The notes: a model not told the origin generated them from the sequence alone. A DNA stretch of 64,000 nucleotides from an uncultured Pelagibacteraceae bacterium (GCA_902579925.1 CACHIS010000003.1:38184-102183); one strand, 5' to 3'; positions 46,027-57,845 are shown, numbered from the stretch's first letter. Program-made: numbers and translations.

Positions 46027-46437
46027 CTATAAAAATCTCTTAATAGTTTTTGTTTTGATTGGTAGTTTTGCTGATGCCTTGTATAAAGCCTCTTTTGCAA
46101 TCTGTTCAGATACACCATCAACCTCAAATAAAATTCGTCCAGGTTTTACTCGACATGCATAAAATTCGGGTGAACCTTTTCCTTTGCCCATTCGAACCTC
46201 GATTGGTTTTTTTGATACTGGGATATTTGGAAATATTCTTGTCCAAACTCTACCTTGTCTTTTCATATGTCTTGTTAAAGCTACTCTAGCAGCCTCAATT
46301 TGTTTACCTGTAACTCTATCAGGAGATAAAGCTTTCAATGCATAAGCTCCATAATTAATAAAATTAGCTCTAGAGGCAGTGCCATGTATTCTTCCCTTAT
46401 GGGCTTTTCTCCATTTTGTTCTTACTGGTTGCAACAT
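46027..46437 (-). CDS. rplP: 50S ribosomal protein L16
   Basis: L16 shapes the A-site tRNA region. The 136 residues include [66 protein letters not shown]. Length is standard. It abuts rpsC directly. Confidence 0.98.
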   Translation of the reverse strand: MLQPVRTKWRKAHKGRIHGTASRANFINYGAYALKALSPDRVTGKQIEAARVALTRHMKRQGRVWTRIFPNIPVSKKPIEVRMGKGKGSPEFYACRVKPGRILFEVDGVSEQIAKEALYKASAKLPIKTKTIKRFL

Positions 46438-47118
46438 TTATTCCTTACCCTCTTTTGAAATTACTTTATTAGTTTCTTGATTAAATTCTCTTGCAAATAC
46501 CTCACCTTTATAAATCCAAACTTTTATACCAATGATCCCATATGTCGTTAATGCTTCGGCTTCAGCATAATCTATATCAGCTCGAAGAGTATGTGAAGGT
46601 ATGCTTCCATCTCTTAACCATTCGGTTCTTGCTATTTCATTTCCTCCTAGTCTTCCACTAATTGATACTTTTATTCCTTTTGCTCCAAGTCTAAGACAAG
46701 ATTGCATTGCTCTTTTCATGGCACGTCTATAAGAAATTCTTTTAACTAATTGTTGCGCAATATTTTCGGCCACCAAATAAGCATTTGTCTCAGGTTTTTT
46801 TACTTCCTTGATGTTTAGTGAAACCTCATTTTTTGTAAATTTTGATAAATTATTTTTGATCTTATCGATATCACTTCCTTTTTTACCTATAACGAAACCT
46901 GGTCTGGATGTATAAATTGTGACATAACATTTATTAGAAGTTCGCTCTATCATCACTTTTGAAACGCCAGAATTAATTACATTTTTTTTAATATATTCTC
47001 TAATTTTAAAATCCTCGATAAGATAATTTCCAAAATCTTTCTTTTTAGCATACCAAACAGAGTCCCAACCTCTGTTGACACCCAATCTGAAACCAACTGG
47101 ATTAACTTTTTGACCCAT
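46438..47118 (-). CDS. rpsC: 30S ribosomal protein S3
   Basis: S3 lines the mRNA entry channel. The 226 residues begin [23 protein letters not shown]. They contain a KH domain ([18 protein letters not shown]) and the [29 protein letters not shown] block. The ATG lies 17 bases inside the end of rplV; the conserved MGQKVNP start supports this overlap. Confidence 0.98.
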   Translation of the reverse strand: MGQKVNPVGFRLGVNRGWDSVWYAKKKDFGNYLIEDFKIREYIKKNVINSGVSKVMIERTSNKCYVTIYTSRPGFVIGKKGSDIDKIKNNLSKFTKNEVSLNIKEVKKPETNAYLVAENIAQQLVKRISYRRAMKRAMQSCLRLGAKGIKVSISGRLGGNEIARTEWLRDGSIPSHTLRADIDYAEAEALTTYGIIGIKVWIYKGEVFAREFNQETNKVISKEGKE

Positions 47119-47500
47119 GACTTTCCATTTTTTTTGCCTCAGATAAAATTATTGTAACACTTGAATAAGGTTTTAATATTGGTGCAGCTCTCCCCTTTGC
47201 TCGTGGTCTAAATCGTTTCATAATAATCTTTTTTCCACAATACGCCTCTTTAACAATGAGTTTATCAATGTCGTATTGGAAATTATTTTCTGCATTTGCT
47301 ACTGCTGAACTAAGTGTCTTTTTAATATCCTTTGTAATTCTTTTTTCTGAAAAATCTAAATCTCTTATTGCTACATCTACTTTTTTACCCACAATTCCTC
47401 TAAGAATTGGATTTAGTTTTCTAACGCTTGATCTAATATTACTATTTATTGATCTTACTGTTTTATCTTTATTAATATTTTTTTGTTTTTTTTTGCTCAT
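47102..47500 (-). CDS. rplV: 50S ribosomal protein L22
   Basis: L22 lines the exit tunnel. The core [77 protein letters not shown] is diagnostic. The 132 residues include a lysine-rich N-terminal extension. The last 17 bases overlap rpsC. Confidence 0.96.
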   Translation of the reverse strand: MSKKKQKNINKDKTVRSINSNIRSSVRKLNPILRGIVGKKVDVAIRDLDFSEKRITKDIKKTLSSAVANAENNFQYDIDKLIVKEAYCGKKIIMKRFRPRAKGRAAPILKPYSSVTIILSEAKKMESHGSKS

Positions 47501-47502
47501 AA

Positions 47503-47802
47503 TTATTTTTTTGCCTCTGCCTCAGCAGGCTTAGCTTTTTTATCTGCTGGGGTATGACCAAAGAAAGTTCGAGTCGGTGCAAATTCACCTAACTTGTGAC
47601 CAACCATATCTTCAGAAATTGTTATTGGTATAAATTTTTTTCCATTATAAATTAAAAAACTAACACCAACAAAATCTGGTAAGATTGTTGACTTTCTTGA
47701 CCATGTTTTGATTGGTATCTTTTTTGGATCAGTTTTATATTTGTCTACTTTCTTCATTAAACTTTCTTCAACAAAAGGACCCTTCCAAACTGCTCTAGCC
47801 AT
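47503..47802 (-). CDS. rpsS: 30S ribosomal protein S19
   Basis: S19 lies in the 30S head. The 99 residues include [71 protein letters not shown] short Ala/Lys-rich tail follows. One-base overlap with rplB. Confidence 0.97.
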   Translation of the reverse strand: MARAVWKGPFVEESLMKKVDKYKTDPKKIPIKTWSRKSTILPDFVGVSFLIYNGKKFIPITISEDMVGHKLGEFAPTRTFFGHTPADKKAKPAEAEAKK

Positions 47803-48641
47803 TACTTTGTATCCTTCCTTTTGTTTCTTCTTTTTATTATAAATTTATCTGTTCGTTTATTATCCCTTGTCTTTAACCCTTTAGCTGATTGACCTTTTGG
47901 AGATACAGGATGTCTTCCACCTGCACTTTTCCCTTCTCCACCTCCATGCGGGTGATCTACAGGATTTTTAACAACACCTCTAGTATGAGGTCTTCTACCT
48001 AGCCATCTAGATCTTCCAGCTTTTCCAATTTTAATATTTTTTTGATCGGGATTACTTAGGACACCAATGGTGGCTAATGACCTTGAGTCTATTTTTCTCA
48101 CTTCTCCTGAAGCAAGTTTAATCAAACTATAATTACCATCTAAACCACTTATTGTAACAGAAGTTCCAGCAGATCTAGCTATTTTACCACCACCACCGGG
48201 CTGGATTTCAACATTATGGATATCTATACCGACAGGAATATCTTGTAGCGGCAAACAATTACCAATTTTAATTTCTTTCTTAGAGCCATTTTCTACTTTA
48301 TCACCCACCTTAATTTTTTGAGGTGCTAAGTAGTACGCACGAGAATTGTCCTCAAATTTAACTAACATTATGTAACAAGATCTGTTTGGATCATATTCAA
48401 TCCTCTCAACAGTAGCAGGAGCGTCAAATTTTTTTCTATAAAAATCAACATGTCTATACATCTTTTTATGCCCCCCAGCTCTATTGATAGAAGTAATATG
48501 TCCATTATTATTTCTTCCCTTCATAGCATTTTTAGGAGAAACCAAAGACTTAAAGGGTTTACCTTTCCAAAGACCAGTTCTATCAACAAGAATAGTTCCT
48601 CGAGTTGATTTGGTATAAGGTTTAAAAGTTTTTAATGTCAT
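47802..48641 (-). CDS. rplB: 50S ribosomal protein L2
   Basis: L2 supports subunit joining and the peptidyl transferase centre. The 279 residues include [39 protein letters not shown] and the diagnostic [29 protein letters not shown] with the conserved histidine. It lies between rplW and rpsS. Confidence 0.98.
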   Translation of the reverse strand: MTLKTFKPYTKSTRGTILVDRTGLWKGKPFKSLVSPKNAMKGRNNNGHITSINRAGGHKKMYRHVDFYRKKFDAPATVERIEYDPNRSCYIMLVKFEDNSRAYYLAPQKIKVGDKVENGSKKEIKIGNCLPLQDIPVGIDIHNVEIQPGGGGKIARSAGTSVTISGLDGNYSLIKLASGEVRKIDSRSLATIGVLSNPDQKNIKIGKAGRSRWLGRRPHTRGVVKNPVDHPHGGGEGKSAGGRHPVSPKGQSAKGLKTRDNKRTDKFIIKRRNKRKDTK

Positions 48642-48642
48642 A

Positions 48643-48936
48643 TTAAATTCCTGTTGTTAGATCAATCGTTTGACCTTTCTTAAGAGTTATAATTGCCTTT
48701 TTAAAACCTGAAACCTTTACCTTCTTACCTCTGGTTAATTTAGTTCGATTTTGTTTGTTAATAATATTTATTTTAGTGACGTTGACTTTGAAAATTTTTT
48801 CAATATTACTTTTTAAATTCTGTTTATTGGCATTTTTATGCACTTTAAAAACTATTTTATTTTGTTCTGATAAATTGGTCGATTTTTCAGTCAGTAAAGG
48901 AGATAAAATTTTATCAAATAGGTGAATTTTTTCCAT
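48643..48936 (-). CDS. rplW: 50S ribosomal protein L23
   Basis: L23 is the docking site for SRP and trigger factor at the exit tunnel. The protein reads HLFDKILSPLLTEKSTNLSEQNKIVFKVHKNANKQNLKSNIEKIFKVNVTKIN. I choose ATG 48936 (98 residues), one base after the rplD stop. ATG 48945 is also in frame and adds three residues. The junction resembles fusA/rpsJ. Confidence 0.94.
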   Translation of the reverse strand: MEKIHLFDKILSPLLTEKSTNLSEQNKIVFKVHKNANKQNLKSNIEKIFKVNVTKINIINKQNRTKLTRGKKVKVSGFKKAIITLKKGQTIDLTTGI

Positions 48937-48937
48937 T

Positions 48938-49561
48938 TTAAGCATACCTCTTTTCTAATTCTTTTACAGAGCTTTCTGTAAAAACAATTTTTTTAAATTT
49001 TATAATATCAAATGCACTAAAATGATTAATATCTGTCACCTTGGTATTAGGAATATTTCTAACTGATCTTTCTATTTTATTTTTTGATGTCTTGTCTAGA
49101 ATTAGTAAAGAGTTTAAAATCTCAAATTTTTTAAGAATATTACTCATCTCTTTTGTCTTTTTGATCTCATCTTTAAAATCACCCAATATTAACAAATCTT
49201 TATTCTGAGCTTTTTCACTTAATAATGAAGCTATACTCTTTTTTTTTTCAGTTTTATTTAACTTCCTTATTTTATAGGAAAGCTGTCCTTTTGGACCGTG
49301 TGCAACACCACCACCAACAAATATAGGTGCTTTTCTACTTGCATGTCTAGCATTACCAGTTCCTTTTTGTGCATATATTTTTGATGTTGGACCAGAAACC
49401 TCGTTTTGCTGTTTTGTCTTAGCATGTCTCCCTTTGTAGTTAGCATTTGTTTTGTATAAAACACTACTGATTAGTTTATGATTTATTTTTTCTAAAAAAA
49501 TTTTATCTAAAACTTCAAGTGAGCTTTTTTTTCCATCTAAATTTAATTTATCAATTTTCAT
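48938..49561 (-). CDS. rplD: 50S ribosomal protein L4
   Basis: L4 lines the exit tunnel and in E. coli autoregulates the S10 operon. The 207 residues include GRHAKTKQQNEVSGPTSKIYAQKGTGNARHASRKAPIFVGGGVAHGP (tunnel loop) and ILGDFKDEIKKTKEM. One-base overlap with rplC. Confidence 0.97.
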   Translation of the reverse strand: MKIDKLNLDGKKSSLEVLDKIFLEKINHKLISSVLYKTNANYKGRHAKTKQQNEVSGPTSKIYAQKGTGNARHASRKAPIFVGGGVAHGPKGQLSYKIRKLNKTEKKKSIASLLSEKAQNKDLLILGDFKDEIKKTKEMSNILKKFEILNSLLILDKTSKNKIERSVRNIPNTKVTDINHFSAFDIIKFKKIVFTESSVKELEKRYA

Positions 49562-50271
49562 TATTTCTTCTTCTTATCTGGTGTTTTTTTTGCTTGTTCT
49601 GCAGCTTTTATTTTTTCATCGATTGTTAATTTTTTTATATTTTTAACAGATCCCTGTACAAGAACTTCTGAGTTTTTAGATCCTGGGATAGAACCCTTAA
49701 GATAGAGTAATTCATTTTCTAAATCAGTTTTGATAATTTCAATATTTTGCATTGTTCTTAACTTATCACCCATATGTCCAGCCATCTTTTTGCCCTTAAA
49801 AACTTTACCTGGGTCTTGTCTTTGGCCTGTAGAACCATGTGATCTGTGAGAGATTGATACACCATGAGTAGCTCTCAATCCCCCAAAATTGTGTCTTTTC
49901 ATAGCTCCTGCAAAACCTTTACCAATAGTTTTAGATTTTGTATCAACAAATTTGATATCCTTAAAAATTTCAAGACCAAATTCATTTCCTTCCTTAAAAT
50001 TTTCTAAATTTTCAACTCTAAATTCCTTTAACTTTTTTTTAGCTTCAGTATTTTTTTTTGCAAAATACCCTTTCATTGCTTTTGTTAACTTGGAGTTTTT
50101 TATTTTACCAAATCCTAATTGTACAGCTTTATAGCCTCTTTTTTCTATATCAATGATCTGAATAACTCGAGCCTTCTCCATTTTAATAACAGTTACAGGA
50201 ACTAACTGACCAGTCTTATAAAACTCTCTGGTCATTCCAATTTTTTTTCCTACTAAAGCTATTTCTCTCAT
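49561..50271 (-). CDS. rplC: 50S ribosomal protein L3
   Basis: L3 reaches the peptidyl transferase centre. Motifs are LVGKKIGMTREFYKTGQLVPVTVIK, KGFAGAMKRHNFGGLRATHGVSISHRSHGSTGQRQDPGKVFKGKKMAGHMGD; the GQRQDPG glutamine is the PrmB methylation site in E. coli. The 236 residues carry a lysine-rich C-terminal tail of ~25 residues beyond the usual end. Confidence 0.97.
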   Translation of the reverse strand: MREIALVGKKIGMTREFYKTGQLVPVTVIKMEKARVIQIIDIEKRGYKAVQLGFGKIKNSKLTKAMKGYFAKKNTEAKKKLKEFRVENLENFKEGNEFGLEIFKDIKFVDTKSKTIGKGFAGAMKRHNFGGLRATHGVSISHRSHGSTGQRQDPGKVFKGKKMAGHMGDKLRTMQNIEIIKTDLENELLYLKGSIPGSKNSEVLVQGSVKNIKKLTIDEKIKAAEQAKKTPDKKKK

Positions 50272-50273
50272 AA

Positions 50274-50582
50274 TTAAATCTTAATCTCCACATCTACGCC
50301 AGAAGCTAAGTCTAGTTTCATTAGAGCTTCTACTGTTTGAGGGGTTGGTTCTATTATGTCAATTAATCTTTTGTGCGTTCTTGACTCGAATTGTTCCCTA
50401 CTTTTTTTATCAATGTGGGGAGATCTTAAAACTGTGTATCTTTCTATCTTTGTCGGTAGTGGAATTGGTCCTTTAATCGTTGCTCCTGTCCTCTTTACAG
50501 TATTAACTATTTCTTCAGTGGATGCGTCTAGAACTTTATTGTCATAGGCTCTTAACTTTATTCTTATATTTTGCTTTTCCAT
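50274..50582 (-). CDS. rpsJ: 30S ribosomal protein S10
   Basis: S10 is a head protein and part of transcription antitermination (NusE). The 102 residues read [61 protein letters not shown] 50582 lies one base after the fusA stop and is preferred over an in-frame start 12 bases earlier. tuf is absent between fusA and rpsJ. Confidence 0.96.
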   Translation of the reverse strand: MEKQNIRIKLRAYDNKVLDASTEEIVNTVKRTGATIKGPIPLPTKIERYTVLRSPHIDKKSREQFESRTHKRLIDIIEPTPQTVEALMKLDLASGVDVEIKI

Positions 50583-50583
50583 A

Positions 50584-52662
50584 TTAACCTGCAATCTTTT
50601 TAGTTACCTCATCTTGAACATTCTGAGGGACTTTTGAATAATGATCAAAAAACATTGAATACTGGGCTCTCCCTTGTGACATAGATCGTAAACTATTTAT
50701 GTAACCAAACATATTTGCTAATGGTACCATTGCTGTAATGACTGTTGCATTACCTCTTTGCTCTTGGGTGCTAATTTGACCCCTCCTACTATTTAGATCA
50801 CCAATAACATCACCCATGTAATCCTCTGGAGTAACAACCTCTACTCTCATAACTGGTTCCAAAAGTTTTAGTCCACCCTTAGTGCATGCTTCTTTAAAAC
50901 AAGCTCTACTTGCTAATTCAAAGGCTAATACACTTGAGTCTACATCGTGATGTAATCCATCTAATATTGTTACTTTATAGTCAATCATCGGGAACCCTGC
51001 TAAAATACCTCCATCTGAAACAGTCTCTATACCCTTTTCTACTCCTGGAATAAATTCTTTTGGGATAGCTCCTCCCTTAATTTTGCTCTCAACCTCACGG
51101 CCTTTACCAGCTTCTTGAGGCTCTACAAGTAATTTAACTTTAGCAAACTGACCGGCCCCACCACTTTGTTTTTTATGTGTATATTCAACCTCTGAAGAGT
51201 TTTCTACTGTTTCTCTGTATGCAACTTGGGGAGCACCAACATTAGCCTCGACTTTAAACTCTCTTTTCATCCTATCAACGATAATATCTAAATGTAGCTC
51301 TCCCATACCTTTAATAATTGTTTGACCAGACTCCTCATCTGACGTTACTCTAAATGATGGATCTTCTTTTGCTAACCTCCCTAAAGCTTCACCCATTTTC
51401 TCTTGATCTGCTTTAGTCTTTGGTTCAACTGCTATTTCAATTACTGGGTCTGGAAACTCCATAGGTTCCAATAGAACACTATTTTCCTCATCGCATAAAG
51501 TATGTCCAGTTATTGTATTCTTTAAACCTGCTAAGGCTACAATATCACCGGCATTAGCCTCTTTAATATCCTCTCTAGAATTTGCATGCATCAAAAGCAT
51601 TCTCCCAACTCTCTCCTCTTTTTCTTTAGATGAGTTAAAAACCGCAGTACCAGTCTTTATAGTTCCAGAATAAATTCTTATAAAAGTTAACGATCCTACA
51701 AAAGGATCATTAGCAACCTTAAAAGCTAAAGCAGAGAATGGAGCATTATCCTCAAATTTCATCTCTAGCTCATCCTCATTACCCAATTTTGTGCCTTTTA
51801 TTGAACCTATATCAACTGGGCTTGGTAGATAGTTAACTACTGCATCTAGAAGTGGTTGGACTCCCTTATTTTTGAATGCTGATCCAGTCATTACAGGTAC
51901 AAAACTGAAATTTAGTGTTCCTTTTCTAATACATTTAACAAGATCATCTTCTTTAATCTCATCACCATTTAAATATGACTCCATTAATTTCTCATCTTGT
52001 TCAACTGCTGCTTCAACTAATTCTGTTCTATACTTTTGAGATATTTCCTTTAAGTCCTCTGGTATATCTTTGTATTCCCACTCTGCTCCCAAAGCCTCAT
52101 TTTTCCATACTTGGGCTTTCATTTTGACTAAATCGACCACACCTGTTAAAGATGCTTCAATACCAATAGGAACTTGGATCACTAAAGGATTTGCTCCTAA
52201 TCTTTCTTTAATCATGTCTACACATCTAAAAAAATCAGCTCCCGTTCTATCTAATTTATTTACAAAACAAATTCTTGGAACTTTATATTTATCTGCTTGT
52301 CTCCACACAGTCTCTGATTGAGGTTCAACACCTGCAACTCCATCAAAAACTGCTACCGCTCCATCTAAAACTTTTAAAGATCTTTCTACTTCAATTGTAA
52401 AATCAACATGTCCAGGTGTATCAATAATATTTATTCTATGATCTTGCCAAAAACAGGTTGTGGCAGCTGAAGTAATTGTGATACCTCTTTCCTGTTCTTG
52501 CTCCATCCAATCCATTGTTGCTGCACCATCATGTACTTCACCAATTTTATGGCTTTTGCCAGTATAGTATAATATTCTTTCTGTAGTGGTAGTTTTTCCA
52601 GCATCTATATGTGCCATAATTCCAATATTTCTATATTTATCTAATGTATGTGTTCTAGCCAT
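50584..52662 (-). CDS. fusA: Elongation factor G
   Basis: EF-G catalyses ribosomal translocation and, with RRF, recycling. The 692 residues have GTPase motifs [35 protein letters not shown] and [11 protein letters not shown]. Domains II-V end with the [23 protein letters not shown] block. It follows rpsG by six bases. The next gene is rpsJ, one base after the stop, instead of tuf. Confidence 0.98.
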   Translation of the reverse strand: MARTHTLDKYRNIGIMAHIDAGKTTTTERILYYTGKSHKIGEVHDGAATMDWMEQEQERGITITSAATTCFWQDHRINIIDTPGHVDFTIEVERSLKVLDGAVAVFDGVAGVEPQSETVWRQADKYKVPRICFVNKLDRTGADFFRCVDMIKERLGANPLVIQVPIGIEASLTGVVDLVKMKAQVWKNEALGAEWEYKDIPEDLKEISQKYRTELVEAAVEQDEKLMESYLNGDEIKEDDLVKCIRKGTLNFSFVPVMTGSAFKNKGVQPLLDAVVNYLPSPVDIGSIKGTKLGNEDELEMKFEDNAPFSALAFKVANDPFVGSLTFIRIYSGTIKTGTAVFNSSKEKEERVGRMLLMHANSREDIKEANAGDIVALAGLKNTITGHTLCDEENSVLLEPMEFPDPVIEIAVEPKTKADQEKMGEALGRLAKEDPSFRVTSDEESGQTIIKGMGELHLDIIVDRMKREFKVEANVGAPQVAYRETVENSSEVEYTHKKQSGGAGQFAKVKLLVEPQEAGKGREVESKIKGGAIPKEFIPGVEKGIETVSDGGILAGFPMIDYKVTILDGLHHDVDSSVLAFELASRACFKEACTKGGLKLLEPVMRVEVVTPEDYMGDVIGDLNSRRGQISTQEQRGNATVITAMVPLANMFGYINSLRSMSQGRAQYSMFFDHYSKVPQNVQDEVTKKIAG

Positions 52663-52668
52663 AAAATT

Positions 52669-53139
52669 TTACCATCTAAAATGAGCGAATGCTTTGTTTG
52701 ACTCTGCCATTTTATGAACATCTTCCTTTTTTTTAACTGCAGCTCCTTTTCTTTCATAGGCATCATAAAGTTCATTAAAAATTTTATCTGACATATGTTT
52801 GTCTTTTCTTTTTCTTGCTGATTCTACTAGCCATCTAATTGCTAAGGCTTGAGCTCTTTTGTTTTTAACCTCTACTGGAACTTGATATGTTGCACCTCCT
52901 ACTCTCCTTGATCTTACTTCTACTGTTGGCTTTATATTATTTATTGCCTCGTTAAAAATATTTATTGGTTCATCTTTGGATTTGGTTTTAATTTTCTCTA
53001 TAGCGTCATAAACAATCTTTGCGGCCACACCTCTTTTACCGTCATACATTATATTATTAATTAGTTTTGGAATTATTGTTGAACTAAATTTTGGATCGGG
53101 AACAACATTTTTTTTTGGTTGAGATTTTTTTCTAGACAT
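52669..53139 (-). CDS. rpsG: 30S ribosomal protein S7
   Basis: S7 starts assembly of the 30S head. The 156 residues include KLINNIMYDGKRGVAAKIVYDAIE, NIKPTVEVRSRRVGGATYQVPVEV and ARKRKDKHMSDKIFNELYDAYERKGAAVKKKEDVHKMAE. Standard length; two bases after rpsL. Confidence 0.98.
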   Translation of the reverse strand: MSRKKSQPKKNVVPDPKFSSTIIPKLINNIMYDGKRGVAAKIVYDAIEKIKTKSKDEPINIFNEAINNIKPTVEVRSRRVGGATYQVPVEVKNKRAQALAIRWLVESARKRKDKHMSDKIFNELYDAYERKGAAVKKKEDVHKMAESNKAFAHFRW

Positions 53140-53141
53140 TT

Positions 53142-53513
53142 TTACTTACCTTTTTTAGTCCCATATAGTGATCTTCTTTTTTTCCTATTAGCAACACCTT
53201 GGGTATCCAAATTTCCCCTTAGAATATGATATCTAACACCTGGTAAATCTTTTACTCTTCCACCTCTTATCAAAACAACAGAATGTTCTTGAAGATTGTG
53301 ACCTTCTCCAGGTATGTATGCAGTAACTTCAAAACCATTAGATAATCTAACTCTTGCAACTTTTCTTAATGCGGAATTAGGTTTTTTTGGAGTAGTCGTA
53401 TAAACTTTAACACACACACCTCTTTTTAAAGGTTGTTTTTGTAAAGCAGGAACCTTGTTCCTTTTTAATTGTTTAACTCTTTTTTTTCTTAACAACTGGT
53501 TAATTGTTGGCAT
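53142..53513 (-). CDS. rpsL: 30S ribosomal protein S12
   Basis: S12 controls decoding accuracy. The 123 residues include [21 protein letters not shown] (the streptomycin-site lysine is unsubstituted) and [16 protein letters not shown], with the aspartate that is methylthiolated in E. coli. The gene heads the str block and follows the largest gap in the cluster, which carries promoter-like elements. Confidence 0.98.
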   Translation of the reverse strand: MPTINQLLRKKRVKQLKRNKVPALQKQPLKRGVCVKVYTTTPKKPNSALRKVARVRLSNGFEVTAYIPGEGHNLQEHSVVLIRGGRVKDLPGVRYHILRGNLDTQGVANRKKRRSLYGTKKGK

Positions 53514-53573
53514 AAATTTATTTAATTAATTAATTTTTGATGAAATAACTGACAGGTCAATTATGGCAGCGTT

Positions 53574-53594
53574 TAGTACATTCAATTAGTACTA
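53574..53594. repeat. Inverted TAGTAC/GTACTA repeat upstream of rpsL
   Basis: TAGTAC (53574-53579) and GTACTA (53589-53594) form six-base inverted arms with a nine-base loop; TTAGTAC also recurs directly at 53573 and 53586. It lies downstream of the candidate rpsL promoter, so it would be in the 5' leader and might be a protein-binding or feedback site. Confidence 0.3.
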
Positions 53595-53616
53595 CATTCC
53601 AACCAAAAACTACGCC

Positions 53617-53644
53617 AAAATACTTATTAATCGCTCTTTGTCAA
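53617..53644 (-). promoter_or_regulatory. Candidate promoter for rpsL-rpsG-fusA
   Basis: On the minus strand a perfect TTGACA (53639-53644) is followed by a 16-base spacer and TATTTT (53617-53622, 4 of 6 matches). It lies in the 160-base rpoC-rpsL gap and would give a leader of about 100 bases before the rpsL ATG. Confidence 0.45.
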
Positions 53645-53645
53645 A

Positions 53646-53663
53646 TTAAAACCTTCGTTTTAA
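53646..53663 (-). terminator. Small hairpin after rpoC
   Basis: TTAAAAC (53646-53652) and GTTTTAA (53657-53663) form perfect seven-base arms around a four-base loop, starting ten bases after the rpoC stop. Only one pair is G-C and no clear T-run follows, so termination would be weak at best. Confidence 0.3.
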
Positions 53664-53673
53664 CGTATATTTT

Positions 53674-56600
53674 CTACTGATTTGCTTGATTTTCTGAGGC
53701 TTCGATTTTTTCTTGTTCTGACAAAAATTTGTTGTCATCTTCTAGGGCTTTTTTGTTCCATTTGTTCTTTATATTACCTGTACCAGCTGGAACCAATCTA
53801 CCCACAATAACATTTTCTTTTAATCCACTTAAAGGGTCAACTTTCCCTTTTATTGCTGCATCAGTTAAAACTCTAGTTGTTTCTTGAAATGAGGCAGCCG
53901 AAATGAAAGATTCTGTTTGGAGTGAGGCTTTAGTTATACCCATTAATACTCTTTCACCAACCGCTGGTGTTTTATTTTCTGATTTAAGTTTTTCATTAGC
54001 ATTTTCAAACTTAATTTTATCTACAATTTCACCTGGTAAGTAAGTAGAGTCTCCTGATGATTTGACCTCAATCTTCTTCAACATCTGCCTCAAGATAGTT
54101 TCGATATGTTTGTCATTAATTATAACTCCTTGAAGTCTATATACTTCCTGAACCTGATTAACAAAATACTCAGTTAAATCCTTAATGCCCATTATTCTTA
54201 AAATATCATGAGGTAATGGTTGTCCATCAAGTAAGTATTCTCCTTTTTTGATTTTTTCCCCTGGATTAAAGTTGATATGTTTACCTTTCGGAATTAAATA
54301 ATTAGACGGTTCGTTGCCGTCTTCGGGAACTATCGAGATTCTTTGTTTGCCTCTTACTTCTTTACCAAATACAACCTGTCCATCATTTTCTGCGATTATA
54401 GCACTATCCTTTGCTTTTCTAGCTTCAAATAATTCTGCAACTCTTGGTAAACCACCAGTGATGTCTTTTGTTTTAGTTGTCTCTTTGGGTAATCTTGCAA
54501 TTACATCACCAGCATATACTTTTTGCCCATCTTTAATTGATAAAATTGAGTCTGGAACTAAATAATATCTAGCTTCGTTATCGTCAGCTTTTTTAATTAC
54601 ATTTCCTTTTTCGTCTCTTAAAGTAATTCTTGGTTTTAAATCAGAACTTTTAGATTGTGCTCTCCAGTCAACTACAGATTTAGAGGAAATACCTGTAGCA
54701 TCATCAGTAGTTTCCTGAATCGAAACACCGTCAATTAAATCTACAAAACTTGCTATACCACTTTTTTCTGCAATCACAGGAGTTGTGTAAGGATCCCACT
54801 CACAAATTTTGGTATTTGCTTTAACTTTATCACCATTATTAAAAAATAATTTAGATCCATAAGCAACTTTATAAACTGCAATTTGAACTCCGTTATCGTC
54901 CTCAATTGATAGCTGGGTATTTCTACCCATAACAATTAAATTTTTCTTTGAGTCCTCTAAAATATTGGAATTTAATATCTTTAAAGTACCGTCACTTTTA
55001 GTTACTATTTGAGAGTCTTGTTTTACTGAGGCTGTACCACCAACATGGAACGTTCTCATAGTTAATTGAGTACCTGGCTCTCCAATGGATTGTGCTGAAA
55101 TCATTCCTATTGCTTCTCCAACATGAACCATCTTTCCTCTAGATAAATCTCTTCCATAAGAAGTTGCACAAACACCCTCTTTGCTTCCACAAGTCATTAC
55201 TGAGTAAACTTTAATTGATTTTACTCCAGCGGCATCAATTAAATCACATCCCGATTCATCAATCATAGTAGATTTTTTAATAACAATGTCTCCTGTTATA
55301 GGATTTTTTACATCATCAAATGTAATTCTTCCCAAAGCTCTTTCAGATAAACTCACAACAACATTTCCACCCTCTAAAATTTCCGAGAGTTCTATAAATC
55401 CTGGATTTTTGCAATCACACTCTTTTTTTGTTATTGTTAAATCTTGTGCCACATCACAAAGTCTTCTAGTTAAATATCCAGAACTTGCGGTTTTCAAAGC
55501 AGTATCAGCTAATCCTTTTCTAGCTCCATGAGTTGAGTTAAAATATTCAAGAGCAGTCAATCCTTCCTTAAAATTTGAAGTTATTGGACTTTCAATAATT
55601 TCTCCAGATGGTTTGGCTATTAAACCCCTCATACCTGCTAATTGTTTCATCTGTGCCGCAGAACCTCTCGCGCCACTATCTGCCATCATGAAAACTGAGT
55701 TAATTTTTAATCCTTCAGAAGTCTTTTCTGTTGCTGAGATCCCCTTCATCATTTCACCAGCTACTTTATCAGTACATTTAGACCAAGCATCAACTACTTT
55801 GTTATATTTTTCACCTCTTGTAATTAAACCTTCAGCATATTGAGTTTCGTAATCAGCAATCAATTTTTTAGTATCATCTATAAGCTGAGTTTTGCTGTTT
55901 GGTATAACAAGGTCATCTTTACCGAATGAAATACCAGCTTTAAACGCATGTTTGAAACCTAAGTCTTTTAACTTGTCACAGAAAATTACAGTGGTCTTTT
56001 GTCCACAGAATCTAAATACTATATCAATTACTTCAGAAACAACTTTTTTAGGCAATAATCTATCAACTAAAGAAAACTTTATATCTTTGTTTTTTGGCAA
56101 TAGATTTGCTAATAAAAATCTTCCAGCCGTAGAGGTATATTTCTCAAACTTTTTATTTCCTTTTTCATCAACTGTTTCAAATCTTGATATTATCGTGCTG
56201 TGAACCTTGATTTGCCCAGATGATAAAGCAAATTCAATTTGATCTGCATCAGTAAAATAACCAGCAGATTTATCAGTTAATACTTCTTGAGATAAATAAT
56301 AAATTCCTAGGATCATATCCTGACTTGGAACAATAATTGGCTTACCATTAGAAGGGGATAAGATATTATTAGTTGAAAGCATTAAAATTCTAGCTTCTAG
56401 CTGAGCTTCTAGACTTAAAGGAACGTGAACAGCCATCTGGTCGCCATCAAAATCTGCATTAAAAGCTGCACAAGTCAATGGATGTAATTCAATAGCATCT
56501 CCCTCAATCAATTTAGGTTCAAAAGCTTGGACACCTAACCTATGAAGAGTTGGCGCTCTATTAAGTAAAACCGGGTGCTCCCTAACTATTAATTCTAAAG

Positions 56601-57843
56601 CATCCCAAACAGCATTAGTTTCTTTCTCTACTAATTTTTTTGCTTGTTTAATTGTTGATGCCAAGCCAAGCTTATTTAACCTTGCATACAAAAAAGGTTT
56701 AAATAATTCCAAAGCCATTTTTTTTGGTAAACCACACTCATGCAATTTTAAGTCAGGTCCAACAACAATTACTGATCTTCCTGAGTAATCAACTCGTTTA
56801 CCCAACAAGTTTTGTCTAAATCTTCCTTGCTTACCTTTTAGCATTTCTGCTAATGATTTGAGTGGTCTTTTACCTGTCCCAGTTATAACTCTTCCTCGTC
56901 TTCCGTTGTCAAACAAGGCATCAACGGACTCTTGTAGCATTCTTTTTTCATTTCTTACGATTATATCTGGAGCTTTAAGATCCATTAATCTTTTTAAACG
57001 ATTATTTCTATTTATTACCCTTCTATACAAATCATTCAAATCTGATGTTGCGAAACGACCACCATCTAAAGGAACTAATGGTCTTAATTCTGGTGGAATT
57101 ACTGGAACTACTGTCATTATCATCCATTCTGGTTTTTGACCAGTTTCAATGAATGACTCTATTAATTTTAATCTTTTGATTGCTCTTTCTTCGTTTACCT
57201 TTGATTTTGTTTCTTTAATGTAATTTATTAAATTTTTCCTTTCTAATTCAAGGTCAAGATTCTTTAACATCTCCAAAACTGCCTCTGCTCCTATTCCTGC
57301 TGAAAAAGCCTCTTCTCCAAACTCATCTTGATATTTACCTAATTCTTCTTCATTTAATAATTGATTTTTTTGTAATCCTGTCAAACCTGGCTCAATCACT
57401 ATAAAGTTTTCAAAATATAAAACTCTCTCAATTTCTTTTAATTTCATATCAACTGCCAAAGCAATTCTACTAGGTAAAGATTTTAAAAACCAAATATGGG
57501 CTACTGGTGTAGCTAAATTTATGTGACCCATTCTTTCTCTTCGAACATTAGATTTTGTAACTTCAACTCCACATTTTTCACAAATAATTCCCCTAAACTT
57601 CATTCTTTTATACTTACCGCACAAACACTCGTAATCTTTAATAGGTCCAAATATTCTTGCACAAAATAAGCCATCTTTTTCTGGTCTAAAAGTTCGATAA
57701 TTAATTGTCTCAGGTTTTTTAATTTCTCCATAGGTCCAAGATTTAATTTTTTCAGGGCTCGCTAATGAAATCTTAATACTATTAAAGTTTTGTGCTTCGG
57801 AAACTTCTGAATTTTTAAATAAGTCTGTTAGTTCTTTGCTCAT
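53674..57843 (-). CDS. rpoC: RNA polymerase beta' subunit
   Basis: Beta' carries the catalytic magnesium site. [12 protein letters not shown] starts at Asn462, giving Asp464, Asp466 and Asp468. The N-terminal zinc ribbon ([20 protein letters not shown]) and the second zinc site (cysteines around CDC...CGSKEGVC) are present. [14 protein letters not shown] and the trigger-loop region follow in order. The 1389 residues are full length. It starts two bases after rpoB and ends before the 160-base gap that leads to rpsL. Confidence 0.99.
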   Translation of the reverse strand: MSKELTDLFKNSEVSEAQNFNSIKISLASPEKIKSWTYGEIKKPETINYRTFRPEKDGLFCARIFGPIKDYECLCGKYKRMKFRGIICEKCGVEVTKSNVRRERMGHINLATPVAHIWFLKSLPSRIALAVDMKLKEIERVLYFENFIVIEPGLTGLQKNQLLNEEELGKYQDEFGEEAFSAGIGAEAVLEMLKNLDLELERKNLINYIKETKSKVNEERAIKRLKLIESFIETGQKPEWMIMTVVPVIPPELRPLVPLDGGRFATSDLNDLYRRVINRNNRLKRLMDLKAPDIIVRNEKRMLQESVDALFDNGRRGRVITGTGKRPLKSLAEMLKGKQGRFRQNLLGKRVDYSGRSVIVVGPDLKLHECGLPKKMALELFKPFLYARLNKLGLASTIKQAKKLVEKETNAVWDALELIVREHPVLLNRAPTLHRLGVQAFEPKLIEGDAIELHPLTCAAFNADFDGDQMAVHVPLSLEAQLEARILMLSTNNILSPSNGKPIIVPSQDMILGIYYLSQEVLTDKSAGYFTDADQIEFALSSGQIKVHSTIISRFETVDEKGNKKFEKYTSTAGRFLLANLLPKNKDIKFSLVDRLLPKKVVSEVIDIVFRFCGQKTTVIFCDKLKDLGFKHAFKAGISFGKDDLVIPNSKTQLIDDTKKLIADYETQYAEGLITRGEKYNKVVDAWSKCTDKVAGEMMKGISATEKTSEGLKINSVFMMADSGARGSAAQMKQLAGMRGLIAKPSGEIIESPITSNFKEGLTALEYFNSTHGARKGLADTALKTASSGYLTRRLCDVAQDLTITKKECDCKNPGFIELSEILEGGNVVVSLSERALGRITFDDVKNPITGDIVIKKSTMIDESGCDLIDAAGVKSIKVYSVMTCGSKEGVCATSYGRDLSRGKMVHVGEAIGMISAQSIGEPGTQLTMRTFHVGGTASVKQDSQIVTKSDGTLKILNSNILEDSKKNLIVMGRNTQLSIEDDNGVQIAVYKVAYGSKLFFNNGDKVKANTKICEWDPYTTPVIAEKSGIASFVDLIDGVSIQETTDDATGISSKSVVDWRAQSKSSDLKPRITLRDEKGNVIKKADDNEARYYLVPDSILSIKDGQKVYAGDVIARLPKETTKTKDITGGLPRVAELFEARKAKDSAIIAENDGQVVFGKEVRGKQRISIVPEDGNEPSNYLIPKGKHINFNPGEKIKKGEYLLDGQPLPHDILRIMGIKDLTEYFVNQVQEVYRLQGVIINDKHIETILRQMLKKIEVKSSGDSTYLPGEIVDKIKFENANEKLKSENKTPAVGERVLMGITKASLQTESFISAASFQETTRVLTDAAIKGKVDPLSGLKENVIVGRLVPAGTGNIKNKWNKKALEDDNKFLSEQEKIEASENQANQ

Positions 57844-57845
57844 TA

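Noticed and set aside
46028..46127. Possible longer N-terminus of L29
   Set aside because: The extra residues are L16 coding sequence in another frame, and L29 is normally about 63 residues from the inner ATG.
53646..53663. Strong intrinsic terminator after rpoC
   Set aside because: The hairpin has one G-C pair and no T-run, so I list it only as a weak candidate.
53514..53673. Riboswitch or small RNA gene in the rpoC-rpsL gap or upstream of soxB
   Set aside because: I could not build a known aptamer (glycine, SAM or other) from either gap; only simple inverted repeats are present.
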